A stretch of 64,000 nucleotides of DNA. Source: Chinchilla lanigera (taxonomy: Eukaryota > Chordata > Mammalia > Rodentia > Chinchillidae). This document shows, piece after piece, positions 34,431-44,680 of this stretch. The notes below the pieces were generated by a model that made no database searches, was not told the origin of the DNA, and saw only the letters and a list, made by a program, of their open reading frames with translations. Where the stretch lies: positions 5,977,442 through 6,041,441 of the forward strand of contig NW_004955477.1 of NCBI RefSeq assembly GCF_000276665.1, read 5' to 3'. Numbering within the stretch: the first letter of the stretch is position 1; each line of letters opens with the position of its first letter. A program made the translations under genes and the position numbers.

Positions 34431-34858
34431 AGTGCACTGGTCTCCTGTCACTGCCATAACAAATAGGCACAAACTGAGTTGTTTTAAAGCAAGAGAAATT
34501 TACTGGTACACAGTGCTGGAGCCTAGAAGTCTGACATTTAGACTGTGGCTGCACCACACTCTCTCTGTTCCATGCCTGCTCAGTTTCTGGTGTTGCTCTT
34601 GTCCCATGGTGGTGTCCCTTGGCTTGCAGCTGTGTGACTGTAGTCTGCTGCCATCTGGAGACAGCATTCTCTGTGTCCGGATTTCCCTCTTCCTGTAAAG
34701 ACATCAGTCGTTGGATTAGGTTCTACTCTAATCCAGTGTGATGGCATCTTCACTTCATTATCTCTGCAAAGGCCCTATTTCCTAATAAGGTCGTAGTCAC
34801 AGGTGCTAGAGCTGGAACTGGAACACATCTTTTTGGAAGCATAATTTCACTTACAACA
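34431..34858 (-). mobile_element. MLT1-type MaLR LTR, reverse, nearly full length
   Basis: 'cactgccataacaaatagg' and 'cacaaactgagttgttttaa' followed by 'gcctagaagtctgacattta' give the reversed LTR end. 'ggattaggttctactctaat' then 'cctaataaggtcgtagtcac' and 'ggaacacatctttttggaag' give the reversed start. The order matches MLT1 throughout. No internal part or coding sequence is present. Confidence 0.85.
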
Positions 34859-34859
34859 G

Positions 34860-36005
34860 GCAGGGAGTTGAGTAAATGGACCGTTAGAATTGGTGCCTGG
34901 ATGTCGGCTGTTACTTCTCCATGTGGCTTCTCTACCTGGATTTGTCCCTGCTTTTTCCTTAGAGTAAAATTCAGACCTTTGCCACTGCTTTGGTGTTTCC
35001 AGAATAATTCACTCCCATATAATCCCTTGTAAATCATGCAAATATTACTGAGATTTTATCAAGGTTGCCTTGCTTGCCTCACAGGGAACAGCTTCAGGTT
35101 CCTTCCTGTCACTCTGTCCTTAGAGCAGCCCCATACCCCTCACACCCTTTTGCAGCCTGAGTTTGCTCTTTTGGAATCTCATCTATCCACCTCCAGTGAC
35201 TTATTAGAATATTTCTCCTGTACATGTAGTGTGTTGACCCTATGACACACTTTGTTAGTGACATTATCTCCACTCCAATCCCCCTGTTGTAACAGAAAAT
35301 GCTCACCGCCTCCCCAGACAGTATACTTCAGTTTCTTAGTTGCCCAGGTAACAGTTCCTGTTCCAGGTCCAGTTGCTTCTGTCTTTGAGCAACAGCTGCT
35401 CACTGTGATGCATAGCTGGTTGCTATGGTGCACATTGTATAAGCCAAGCCCCAACTGAAAAGCCATTTTGCCTCTGTACTTCCTGCTTGCTTCTCCAGTC
35501 TAAGCTCTAGACCATCAGAAATTGGGCCCTGATATTTTGGGAATGATCTCGATCAGTGCCGGTCAACAAAAATAAATCTGCCTCCAAATCCTGGGTGTTG
35601 CTTTGGTGTATCTGCTTGCCACTGCACTGAGACAATGGGGCAGTCACAGGAGCAGCACCCAGCTTAAGGAGGGAGGCCAGAGAAACTGCCTGGGGGAGGG
35701 GCAGAAGGCCCAGGTGATAAAACAAAGGCAGGGAAGGTGGGAGGGGAACAGTGAGTCTGGGGGCGAGGCACTCTGTCCCGGGGAGAACTAAGTTTGATTA
35801 CCTCTGGCTGCTTGGTAGGAGGGCCTGGGAATTCAGTGTCCCCTGTAGCCTCTGTGTACAGGAGCCCAGGTCAGCAGGAGATCTGCCTGCTGGTGGGAGA
35901 GCAGGCAAGGGAAGGAGAGAAGCAGCCTTGGATGCATGATGCATCATCTGACCACCCTGTCCTCTGCCCCACCAGCCTGCTGGGCAACAGCCCAGGCTTG
36001 TCCTA
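34860..36005. other. Unassigned sequence
   Basis: Purine-rich in 35640-35760. Several short open frames have no domain. Nothing recognisable. Confidence 0.4.
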
Positions 36006-36009
36006 GACC

Positions 36010-36190
36010 CGTAATGTCCAATACGGCATCCATTTGCCACATGTAGCTATTTAAATAGGATCAATTAATTGATTAATAATCCATTAAACTCATTAGTTAA
36101 ATGAAATTTAAACCTCTGTTTTCTCAGGAACACTCGGCACAGATCGAGTTCCAGTAGCCACTTGTGGTGAGTGGCTGCCCTCTTGGCACA
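36010..36190. mobile_element. hAT-type MITE with long terminal inverted repeats
   Basis: The left end reads 'gtccaatacggcatccattt' and 'gccacatgtagctat'. The right end reads 'agtagccacttgtggtgagt' and 'ggctgccctcttggca', a diverged inverted copy of the left. The AT-rich middle (36045-36115) matches this common short DNA transposon, which has no coding capacity. Confidence 0.75.
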
Positions 36191-36635
36191 CACGTGAGCA
36201 TTTTCCTTATCATAGAAAATTCTCTTGGATGCTCTTGTTTTTGTGGTCAGCTCGGAGCACATCCTCAGCACTTTGGGGACCTGTGGATACCTCAGGACCC
36301 TTAACATCTTTCTGTTCTTAGCTGTGTTCTTGAGTCCTGTCTGGGCTACCACCCATGAGGTCAAGGCCTTTGCGCTGGTCACCAGCCTTTACCAGGCTGC
36401 TAGATTTCATCTGACTTAGCTGAGAAGAGAGCACAGGGAGCTGCCTTTGTTTCTGATCTTTGTATTTTATTTTAATACGCTAGTCACTGTGCTGCGTGCT
36501 TTGTCTATAACAGTAAGTAATAATCACCATCATTCGTTTGGAGCCTACTCTTTGCCTGAGTCCCTGATGTTCTCCCAGGGGACCGGGTAACATACTCCTC
36601 ATCATGGACTGGGTCTCCTCAGTTCCAGACCCGCA
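36191..36635. other. Unassigned, with possible L2 trace
   Basis: 'gctagtcactgtgctgcgtg' near 36479 resembles an L2/MIR phrase and the rest is not recognised. Confidence 0.4.
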
Positions 36636-36639
36636 CTTC

Positions 36640-37110
36640 GTGGCCCGCTGGTAAAAGTTGGACTCATTCTGATCGAATTATTTTAAGATCCATTTCCAGA
36701 AACCCTGCTCCCCCACCTCCTGTTTCTTTTTTATTGAAATAATTATACCTCTTTAACATATAGACTGTTTTCCCCAAAGGGAATCACTCAGGGATGGTTT
36801 TTCAGTAAAATCGGACGGGGACCCTGTCGGTGATTTGTGGGTGCCATTTGTTTTTGCTTTTCTTTATGGACTCATGGCTACTATTAATCTAAAAGCTCAT
36901 CATCCCCATTTTTAAAGTCCTCATCTTTGAGTGATTTCTTTCAGGCTGTTTGTCCTCACATAATCACACAGTTATTTCTTCTTTGAGGAACTTGAAAAAC
37001 AGTTTACATTAAGCAAAGAGCATCTTCACTGGAACTGGGACCCATTGATTTAATTGTAAACAGCAAGATAAGCTCCATGATGGAATCATCGATGGTGTTT
37101 TCTGGTCAGA
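36640..37110. promoter_or_regulatory. Candidate conserved noncoding element
   Basis: Repeat-free AT-rich sequence carries 'attgaaataattatacctc', 'ctactattaatctaaaagc', 'acataatcacacagttattt' and 'gatttaattgtaaacagcaa', giving multiple homeodomain- and forkhead-type cores. It borders a B1-dID insertion at 37.14 kb. Confidence 0.35.
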
Positions 37111-37135
37111 GGTTTCAGTTAAAGTCTCTGGTCAC

Positions 37136-37337
37136 AGTAGGGTGTAGTGGCACATGCTTGTAATCCCATCACTATGGGAAACTGAGACAGGAGGCAAGTT
37201 TAAGCCCAGCTTGGCAACTTAATGATTTAGAAAGACCATGTTTCAAAATAAAAATTTTAAAAATGCAAGAAAAGGCTGAAGATATAGTTCAGTGTGAAAG
37301 ACCTGGGATCAATCCCCAGTACTATCATAAAAAAAAT
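37136..37337 (+). mobile_element. B1-dID composite SINE
   Basis: The B1 half ('ggtgtagtggcacatgcttg' then 'taatcccatcactatgggaa') is followed by an A-rich linker. A degraded ID half follows ('ggctgaagatatagttcagt', 'gggatcaatccccagtacta') with a short A tail. Flanks 'tctctggtca' (about 37124-37133) and 'ttcttggtca' (about 37338-37347) look like a mutated target-site duplication. Confidence 0.88.
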
Positions 37338-37339
37338 TT

Positions 37340-38965
37340 CTTGGTCAATCAGTGCTTTACTCTACTTTTAGGAGGAAGTGAAAGAAACCACTTGAAAATG
37401 GCTGAGAAATAAGAACCCCTGCCCCCTTCCGCACTGCTTGGCTTTGGGATGTGTTCTGAGGTCAGCGGTGTGCTTACTCCTAACCCAGCCATGTGGTCAT
37501 CCTTGCACATGTCTTGGCCAATGGCACTGTGGTTACAGAAGACGCAGTGGCTGTCCTAAAGGTGGTCTTTGCTGGGCATTTTTCTGCCTGTGAAAATCAT
37601 GAACCATGTATAGCCAGTGCAAGGGCGGGAATGCAACTCTTATCTCAGCTGGTCTTTGGAAGAGGAAACAAGCTCAGTATCTGCTAAGAGATCAGTTTGC
37701 GCCCGATTTGATTTTCATGCTAAACCCTATGAAATGATCTTAAGCAGAAAAATCAATTTCCCAGAAGTCTCAGATGTACACTGTAACTCTTATATTTGAA
37801 CTAAATCTAGGTAGAGTTAAATAATTGAGCTTGCTTCCTTTAAGTGATACAGATGTACTTCATGCCAGGAAGAACTCCTGTGAGTAGGAGCTGCATGAGA
37901 GGGTGCCAGGATGCCTCAGTCCCAAAGAGACTGGGCCAGGAGCAGCTGAAGACCATAAATGCACATGGGGTGATGCCAGGGTAGCACCAAGTAGATTCAG
38001 AGCAGACTTGAAGGGTGAGATTTTCCTGTTATGAGTCACAGCGACACCAGTCACCAGTGTTATTCTTTTCACCATTTAAATCAGCGTTGTCCTTCTTACA
38101 CGAATCAGGGGCAGGTGGGAGAGAAGGAAAATAAGAAACTGAGGCAAAAAGAATGAAGGTAGAATCATAGTGGCAGGTGAAATGGAAGGTGGGCTCTGGG
38201 TCTTCACTGAACAATGTGTACATGCATGCTGGGCCTGTCTTCCTCTATATCATAAAGCCGTTTCTGTCTGCCAGGTCCTCCTACCCCAGCTCATCCAGAG
38301 AGATGGCAGAGAAGTTACGCCTTGCTGGCCTTGCAGCTTCTCCATTCTCCCTGCTTCCCCCTTTCTGAAGGGGCAGTCAGAATGGATGTGGGCACAACTC
38401 CGGTGAAGCACCTCCCTGATGCCAAGACACAGGGTGGGGTTGGGTGGGAGTGGCACTTTCATGCTGGTTTAGTTTGCTCAAGTTAACAGTAGGAGGCACC
38501 CCCAAATGTAGAAAGTGCAAAGTGTACATTTCTCATTGGCTTTCCAGTGCTGCCTGGGGATAGCTTCACACTAAAGCCAAGGTCCCCGGGGGGCAAGGCA
38601 ATCTGGACAGCCTGCCTGGCCTTCCTTCAGCTTGGAGCATACTGCTAGCGATCCACTTTTTTTCGGATTGTGTTTAACAGCTGCATGTTTGCCTTGCCAA
38701 TTTAGAGTACACGGGTCCTGTAACGAAGGCACGGATAACCCGTTGTAAGGATGACGTGACGGGCGTAGATTTGGAAGATGGAAAGCAGATGAAGGTTACT
38801 TGGGGGTGAAACATGGTTTTCGATGCTTGCAATTGAGGCTTTGAAATCCAAGCTTCCCCTGAGTTTCCATGGCCTGTGTTTGTTTGCTTATTTTGGCTGC
38901 TTTCTCTGCTGTTGGAATCCCCTCTTGCTCTCTTCCGGCCGGGCCAAATGACATCCATCTAATCT
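37340..38965. other. Unassigned sequence
   Basis: No recognisable gene or repeat. The AT-rich part 37720-37860 and the segment 38660-38960 are compositionally complex. Open frames do not exceed 94 codons. Confidence 0.4.
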
Positions 38966-38969
38966 AAAA

Positions 38970-39100
38970 CCATGAATCCACGGTTCTAGGGCTGCTCCTG
39001 TCACCAGCCAGCTGCGTGACCTCAACAGACTGCTCAAATTCTCCAGAGCTCTCACTGTTTTCTCGTCATGAAGGGAGGGAATCATACCAATATATGAAGA
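38970..39100 (+). repeat. MIR fragment
   Basis: 'ccagccagctgcgtgacctc' and 'aacagactgctcaaattctc' followed by 'ctgttttctcgtcatgaagg' and 'gagggaatcataccaat' follow MIR order ('agctgtgtgaccttgggcaagt ... ctcagtttcctcatctgta'). Confidence 0.75.
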
Positions 39101-39229
39101 AGTCCTTCCCCACAGCAGAGTTCAGGGATTCCAGGGGAGAGGGCTTAATTTAGAGGATTTGGTCAACAGGAGATGAGCTTGCTGGAGAGCATGAGGGTCT
39201 GTGAACTGAGGCAAAGAAATTGGAGGTTA

Positions 39230-40010
39230 ATTTTATTGTTAGACATTTTATATTTGGACAAAAGCACATTGGACATACTTGGGTCTATTAGATGGTCATG
39301 CTCTTATTTACTTATTTACACTGGAAATTCCTAGTAAATACACTGATACACTTCTATGTGACTGTAAGGACTCTGCTCCTGGGAGAGGACTCTGCTCCCC
39401 AAAGAAGGCCTGACCTTCATGCAGGGGACTGTGATCAAATGGCACCGAAGTCTGGTGATGGCTTCGATGACATCAGGCCGTGAGGCATGTTCTCTAGTCT
39501 GCACCGTGCTGCAGCCCACGGGGATATCATTTTTGGCTTTTATCCAGAAGCAATGAACAGTAAATAAATGAAGAAGTATATTAGGCCGCACTGCTGACAT
39601 TTGTATGCAGGGTAGTAAATGTTTGTAGATGAAGAGCAGCAAAAGATTTTTTAATAAATGCTTTTGTGACGGATTTTATACTAAATCATTTCTTGACATT
39701 TCGACTAAAACCAACAGCTTAGATAATGGATCTGATGTTCATACCATGCATATACTCCGGTTTGATAAATCCTCTGCTAAGAGGACCTCCATGAAGCTGG
39801 ATTCCCTGCAGACTGGGAGAAGATTGTATGTGGAATAAATTAACTGGCGCGGGAGAAGTTCGGGGACCTCAGGAGGTCTGTGCTTGGCCTCTCTCTGGCT
39901 TGTGCCCTGCTGGGCTCTGTGTAGAGGTTCAATTAATGGTCTCCTCGGGCTTTAAGTTTGGGGCTGGACTGTGCTAAATACACTCAGTGGTAGAAATGAC
40001 TTTATGATGG
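39230..40010. promoter_or_regulatory. Candidate conserved noncoding element cluster
   Basis: Unique, compositionally complex sequence contains 'gttaattttattgttagaca', 'aacagtaaataaatgaag', 'ttttttaataaatgcttttg', 'ttgataaatcctctgctaa' and 'ggttcaattaatggtctcc'. A direct repeat of GGACTCTGCTCC occurs at about 39368-39397 in the left part. There is no repeat family and no good open frame, so it looks like enhancer DNA. Confidence 0.35.
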
Positions 40011-40239
40011 GTCTATTTTCTAATGTGAATATTTGCTCAAGACAGCAGCAGACAGAAAGCCTGAGAGGGGAACGCAGGAACTGGCCCGGCAGCATGGTGC
40101 GAGGCCATTTTAAACACAGTGTCTCTGCTCTCCTCTCTCTGCTCATCCTGTCCTTCTGGCCAGTAGACATCAAAAAGGACAAATGTACCAGCCCCTCAGG
40201 GGCCTAGGGAGCCCAGCATTGGCATTTGGTGCCTGCAAG
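40011..40239. other. Unassigned sequence
   Basis: Nothing recognised. Confidence 0.4.
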
Positions 40240-40760
40240 CCCAGGCTGAGAGTTGCTTCCTGCCTCTTTACTCTGAACCCTTGCTCAGTCTGTTGTTTTG
40301 GTCCGCATTTCCTGGGATGTTCTGTCTCCTGCATGTCCCTAACTGTGGTCCTCAAGCAGCCAACTTCTCCATCCTTCAGATGGCTCAAATGCCACTTCCT
40401 GTAGAGCATGCCCTCCCCTTTCTCTAGGGATGCCTCCCTGTGCTGGCACATTCCTCTGTCCTTCTGGACAGGACACTTGCAGCTTTCCTGGTGTTCCTCA
40501 TAGGATGATCTGTGTATCACCAGCCAACACAATAACTCAGTGAGATGCTGCCTAATACTCAGTCCTGAACCCCAAACTCTAGAAGGAGCCCAGGAACTGC
40601 ACTTCCAGCAAGCTCCTTGTTATGATTGTGGGAGGGTAGTGGGAGGGTCGTGGGAGCCCTGGGAGGGTTGTCATGGTGACCTTCTCCCTGGTACCAGCAC
40701 CCAAGAGGCACACACACAGTGTTTGTGGAATGAATGAAAGGAGGAATAAATGAGAGAATA
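40240..40760 (+). repeat. L2 3' region, fragmentary
   Basis: 'ccatccttcagatggctcaa' and 'atgccacttcctgtagagca' followed by 'tgccctcccctttctctagg' match the L2 run 'catccttcagatctcagctcaaatgtcacctcctccagg'. The end shows 'tttgtggaatgaatgaaagg', which matches the L2 terminus 'tttgttgaatgaatgaatg'. Sequence between is diverged. Confidence 0.7.
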
Positions 40761-41489
40761 GAGAAAGGCAAGCTGTAAATCAGAGCAAAGGCTTCTTCTC
40801 ACATCTGACTGTTATTTTATGTCGTGTAGTTTTCAGAAATGATAAGTGGGCCCCATCCTGATCCATTACAGTGTAATAGATTAAGTCATCCTTTGGCAAA
40901 AAATTAAGGAGCCTTGACAGTGATAATTGCCGTTACTATCACTCTGGACATAGGTTTACTGATTGATGAGTTTGGAAAATTTGTTTCTAAAGCAATGTTA
41001 AATAACATGAGAAACAAGCAGTTGGGTAGCCATGGCCCCTTGCTCAGAGGCATGCGTGGCGAGAGAAGTCGCCTCTGGGAGGCTGGGCAGGGGCTCCTCA
41101 GCAAGCTCACCCCCTTCCGCCAGCTGCTGGGCCTGGGTTGTGCTGACACTGAAACTTGCAGCCGGGGGCTGTGCTCCACATCCAGGGGCCCCAGCCTCAG
41201 TGTAGGGTGAGAAATTTATCTGGTTTGCCAGCACCTTCCTGCTCTGATTTTCCCTTTCCCATTTTACATACTCACCCTCCCTAGTGAATAGCGCTTGGCA
41301 GGTTTCCCGAGATATCAAATTCCAGGAGAGAAAATACACAGGTCATGTGTAAGGACTAAATAGAACCCTTCGTTGGAAACGACTTTTGTCAGGTGTCTGC
41401 AAAGCAGCTCCGCCTTCAGCTACGAGTTAATCAGACATAGAGCAACCTGCTGAAGCCGGGGCACAGGGCGCTCGCGCCTCGCTGCCTTG
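40761..41489. other. Unassigned sequence
   Basis: The AT-rich stretch 40850-41010 is complex and possibly conserved. The GC-rich stretch 41030-41190 has scattered CpGs but not a clear island. A short CpG cluster is at 41455-41500. Confidence 0.4.
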
Positions 41490-41612
41490 CTGTCGCCTCC
41501 ACTCACCATGGGCAGGTCACGCCCCTTCTCGGGGCTGTAGTGTTCTGTCTAATTAGGGCTTGGGCTAGCTGGGCCAGGCTCCTTCCAGACCTAAGTGTGT
41601 AATTCTATCCAC
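41490..41612 (+). repeat. Probable MIR fragment
   Basis: 'tgggcaggtcacgccccttc' and 'ggctagctgggccaggctcc' followed by 'ttccagacctaagtgtgtaa' resemble MIR ('gggcaagtcacttaacc ... gctccttccagctctaa'). Confidence 0.55.
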
Positions 41613-41955
41613 CTCCTTATCATCCACAGCTGGGATTCATAATTCCAGGCTGTACTTAAAATACTTAGCTTAGGTTGTGTGGCTGTAAAATGACCTTTAC
41701 TCTTCTTTGCAACTTGTTTTGACTTTTATCTAATCATAGAAACAGGTGAGGTGAACACTTCAAAAACATTTACTGTGTTAGCTTAATCTAAATGTTCTCT
41801 GTGCTGACTTCAGGGGCCCCAGGCAGGACTGACAACAGGGAGATGCTATGCACAGGCAGCAGGGAAGCCTTTGCATATATGTGCATAGACAGGCGGGGGA
41901 CACGGAGATCAGGGACAGGAAGGAGGTGCAGGCAGGAGATGGGAGAGATGTGGGA
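41613..41955. other. Unassigned sequence
   Basis: Nothing recognised. Confidence 0.4.
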
Positions 41956-41959
41956 GGCA

Positions 41960-42060
41960 ACTGATTTGTGGGCTAGCAGGTCTGATTCTGAGCCTCAGTT
42001 TTCTCATCTGTAAAACAGGATCATGACTATTTTCTAGAGTTAGATGAGTAGCAGAAGAAA
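41960..42060 (+). repeat. MIR fragment
   Basis: 'tctgagcctcagttttctca' and 'tctgtaaaacaggatcatga' are close to the MIR end 'ctcagtttcctcatctgtaaaatggg'. Confidence 0.8.
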
Positions 42061-42880
42061 TGATCTGTTTTGCAAATGTACACACAGCATGTGGGGTGCT
42101 GCCACACGAGTGTCAGATGTCACTGTGGTGCCATTCAGCCCCAGTTCTCTGCCTGGTTCCTTCCCGTGATAGCCTTCCCTTTGGTGTTGGGAGACAGACC
42201 AAGTTTATGGCCTCAAGGCCCTGGGTGCCTTGTTTTTCTGGGTCCTTTTAGCTTCAAGATGGGACACTGATCCCACCGGCAAGCTCTGCAAGGAGTCAGC
42301 AAGGAGTCAGGCATACCTGAGGCTCTGGGCATTTAATTAGGGCCAACCTGGGTTCAACATTTGCTTGGCTTGGGGTCCACCATGGTTTCAACACAGGAAG
42401 TTCAGGACTACCCAATGTAGAGAACAAGAACAAAGAATTAAATAAACTCTCTTGTTGGTTAGGGTGGTCCAGGCCCTGTTGACATGCCTGCATGGGTTTC
42501 CACTGGGGAAACTGTGTCCTGGCAGGGGACTCTGTGTGTGCCTCTGCCCTGGCTCATTATTCTGAGGGCAGAGAAATGCTGGCATCTGCAAGTTCTTGGT
42601 TACTGTTTGTTGAATGAGCAAAAGAGGGAGAGGTGTGCTGCTTCTCTCTAAGAGACACTGACCAGTGCATCATTTCCTGGAACTAGGGACCACAAGGTGT
42701 TCCTTGTGCTGTACCCAGAGTGGTTGTCAGCACTGTTCTTTGGGTCAGAGATTCCTGCAGAGGAAGGTGGGCTTATGCTATCATTTATTAAGTGTCAGTC
42801 ATCTATCCCGTCTGTGTTGCTACTATGTGCCCACCTGAACTTCTTTACAGGCAAAGTTTTCTAGCATCAGTAGATGTATT
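42061..42880. other. Unassigned sequence with minor repeat traces
   Basis: A short MIR/L2-like phrase ('tcatttattaagtgtcagtc') is at 42781. A two-copy GCAAGGAGTCAG run is at about 42289-42310. No gene seen. Confidence 0.4.
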
Positions 42881-42908
42881 CTGTACATCTACATCAGTAG
42901 ATGTACAG
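42881..42908. repeat. Perfect 12-bp inverted repeat
   Basis: CTGTACATCTAC (42881-42892) and its exact complement GTAGATGTACAG (42897-42908) are separated by ATCA. An overlapping direct repeat CATCAGTAGATGTA lies at 42865-42878 and 42892-42905. It abuts the left edge of an L1M fragment. Confidence 0.92.
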
Positions 42909-42909
42909 C

Positions 42910-43210
42910 TGTATTCAGCTGCAAGTAACTCACTATGAAATGCACCCATTTAAAGTGAACACATTAGTGATACTTAGCAAATTTATAGAACCATGTAACC
43001 ATAGCCACAGTCTAAATTTTAGACATTTCCATCTACCTTGGAAGATCTTCAGTACTCAGGCCTTCCTTCCTTCCCCATTCCCATCCCAGCCCCAGGAAAC
43101 CACCAGTCTACTTTCTGTTTCTGTAGATTTGCCTTTTCCGGTAATTTCATATCAGTGGAATCATGCACTGTGTGGTCTGTTTCAGTGGCATTATTGATTA
43201 CTGTTCCTGG
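42910..43210 (-). mobile_element. Ancient L1M 3' UTR fragment, reverse
   Basis: 'cccatttaaagtgaacacat' and 'agaaccatgtaaccatagcc' followed by 'acagtctaaattttagacat' match the reversed L1M 3' region. 'aaaccaccagtctactttct' then 'gatttgccttttccggtaat' and 'ggaatcatgcactgtgtggt' complete it. Confidence 0.88.
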
Positions 43211-43536
43211 CGGGAAACACTCTCTATCCGTGGTTGGACAGTGCCTGGGGTCACTGCTCCTCTTGCTGACAGCGGCTGTGGCCACACGCTCTTCTTGTGG
43301 CCTTATCCAGTCCCCTCTTGCTTTCCTGCCCTCAGAGCTGTTGACTCCATGTCTGTCTTCACCCTTGATCTTGCTACTGAGAATTGGACCCCAGCTTCTG
43401 TGCAGTGACGCTTGTGTCCACATGTAAATCAGAGCTCATCTGCCTCTCCTCTCTCCATCTTCCTGTGCATCAGCAAGCAGACAGCCTGCCTGGTTTGGAT
43501 TGTAATTCCTTCTTCCTCCCGTAAAGAGTGGGTGGA
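43211..43536. other. Unassigned sequence
   Basis: Nothing recognised. It may be continuous with the region interrupted by the ID element below. Confidence 0.4.
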
Positions 43537-43553
43537 AACCATGAATTACTTCT

Positions 43554-43600
<47 letters not shown>

Positions 43601-43703
43601 GTTTTTCTCTGGTACCGGGAACCGAACTCACGACCTTGCGCTTGCCAGGCAGGCGCTTTTGCTGCTGAGCTAAATCCCCAGCCCCAACCATGAATTACTT
43701 CTG
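43537..43703 (-). mobile_element. Young ID SINE, reverse, with 18-bp target-site duplication
   Basis: The minus strand reads as an ID head ('ggggctggggatttagctca', with the A box), then 'aaggtcgtgagttcggttcc' (B box) and a tail of 45 A (T at 43555-43599). The same 18 bases, 'aaccatgaattacttctg', occur exactly on both sides at 43537-43554 and 43686-43703. Body and tail span 43555-43685. The perfect duplication and long pure tail indicate a recent insertion. Confidence 0.97.
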
Positions 43704-43714
43704 ACCCACAGCAT

Positions 43715-44135
43715 ACAGCAAGGTGGTGGGATGTGTGTGATGAGATGATGAAGGTTATAACTCGAGTCTTTCTGGTGTCTCTTTCCCCTGCTGGCTGTGA
43801 GGAATCAAGTAGCCATGTGGGAAACCCCACTTGAAAGAAATTTGGGAGGGCTCTGGACACTGAGGGTGACCTCTAGTCAATAGCTGGAGAATAATCAAAG
43901 TGTTGTTTCATAGCTGTGAGGAATGGAATATTGCCAGTAACCACCAGAGTGAAGTGGGTCCTTCCCTGATCAAGCCACCAGATAACACCTCTGCTGTCAC
44001 AGATGCTCTGTACATGGCCTTGAGAGACCCCAGGTTATGCTATGCTGGGACTCCTGACCCACAGACAATGTAAAATCATGCATTTGTTTAATTTGTGCTG
44101 GTGTGGTGATATGGCCATGCAACAGAAAGTGAACA
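43715..44135 (+). mobile_element. MaLR/MLT-type LTR-like element
   Basis: 'gaatggaatattgccagtaa' and 'gtgggtccttccctgatcaa' are followed by 'gaccccaggttatgctatgc' and 'tgggactcctgacccacaga'. Then comes 'catttgtttaatttgtgctg'. The order fits the last two thirds of an old MaLR LTR. The left edge is uncertain. Confidence 0.6.
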
Positions 44136-44525
44136 CATTTCCCCTTCTTAATTTCTGGACAGAGATCTGAACTTCTCAGTTCCCCCCAGATGCCAGCATC
44201 TCTCTACCTTCTGTTCCAGCCCTACTGCCGGCTTCTCTTCAAGCCTCCCATCTTGTCCCCGGACTGCTGTGTGGCTTCCTGTTCACAACAGTACCCGCTC
44301 CACCGTGTGGATGCAGAACAGTCTTCATGAAACCCTGGCCTGGCCATGGTGGCTGTTAGTGGCAGCCTGCCTTGCACATCATAGTTCACAGGAGAAGACT
44401 AGGTCCTTGTTTTGGCCAGCCAGAGTCTCCTCACCCTGTCTTCACATCCCTCCTCAGCTGTGTCTCTGCTCCTCCTGTCCACTTACCATACTCCAGCCTC
44501 ACCAGACAGACATCTTTAGGATCCT
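44136..44525. other. Unassigned sequence
   Basis: CT-rich sequence, possibly the upstream part of the L2 fragment that follows. Confidence 0.35.
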
Positions 44526-44680
44526 AGGCTGGTTTTGCCTCTGCTATTTTGCATCTTTTGTTTTCCCTGCCCAGAACTTCTTTCCATTTCATACCCTGGA
44601 AAAAACTCCTATTCTTTTGTCAAAACCGCAGGTCCAATACCACTTCTTTTTGAAACTCTCTGTGACCTCCTGAAACAAAG
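44526..44680 (+). repeat. Probable L2 fragment
   Basis: 'ttccctgcccagaacttctt' and 'gcaggtccaataccacttct' followed by 'gaaactctctgtgacctcct' resemble L2 ('tggaatgccctcc ... tcaaatgtcacctcct...gaagccttccctgacc'). Confidence 0.55.

Noticed and set aside
37860..38075. Possible small gene near 37.9 kb (71-codon frame)
   Set aside because: No domain or acceptable start context, and its length is within chance expectation.
43546..43860. Lysine-rich open frame (minus strand) over the T tract
   Set aside because: It is the translation of the ID element's poly-A tail and has no biological meaning.
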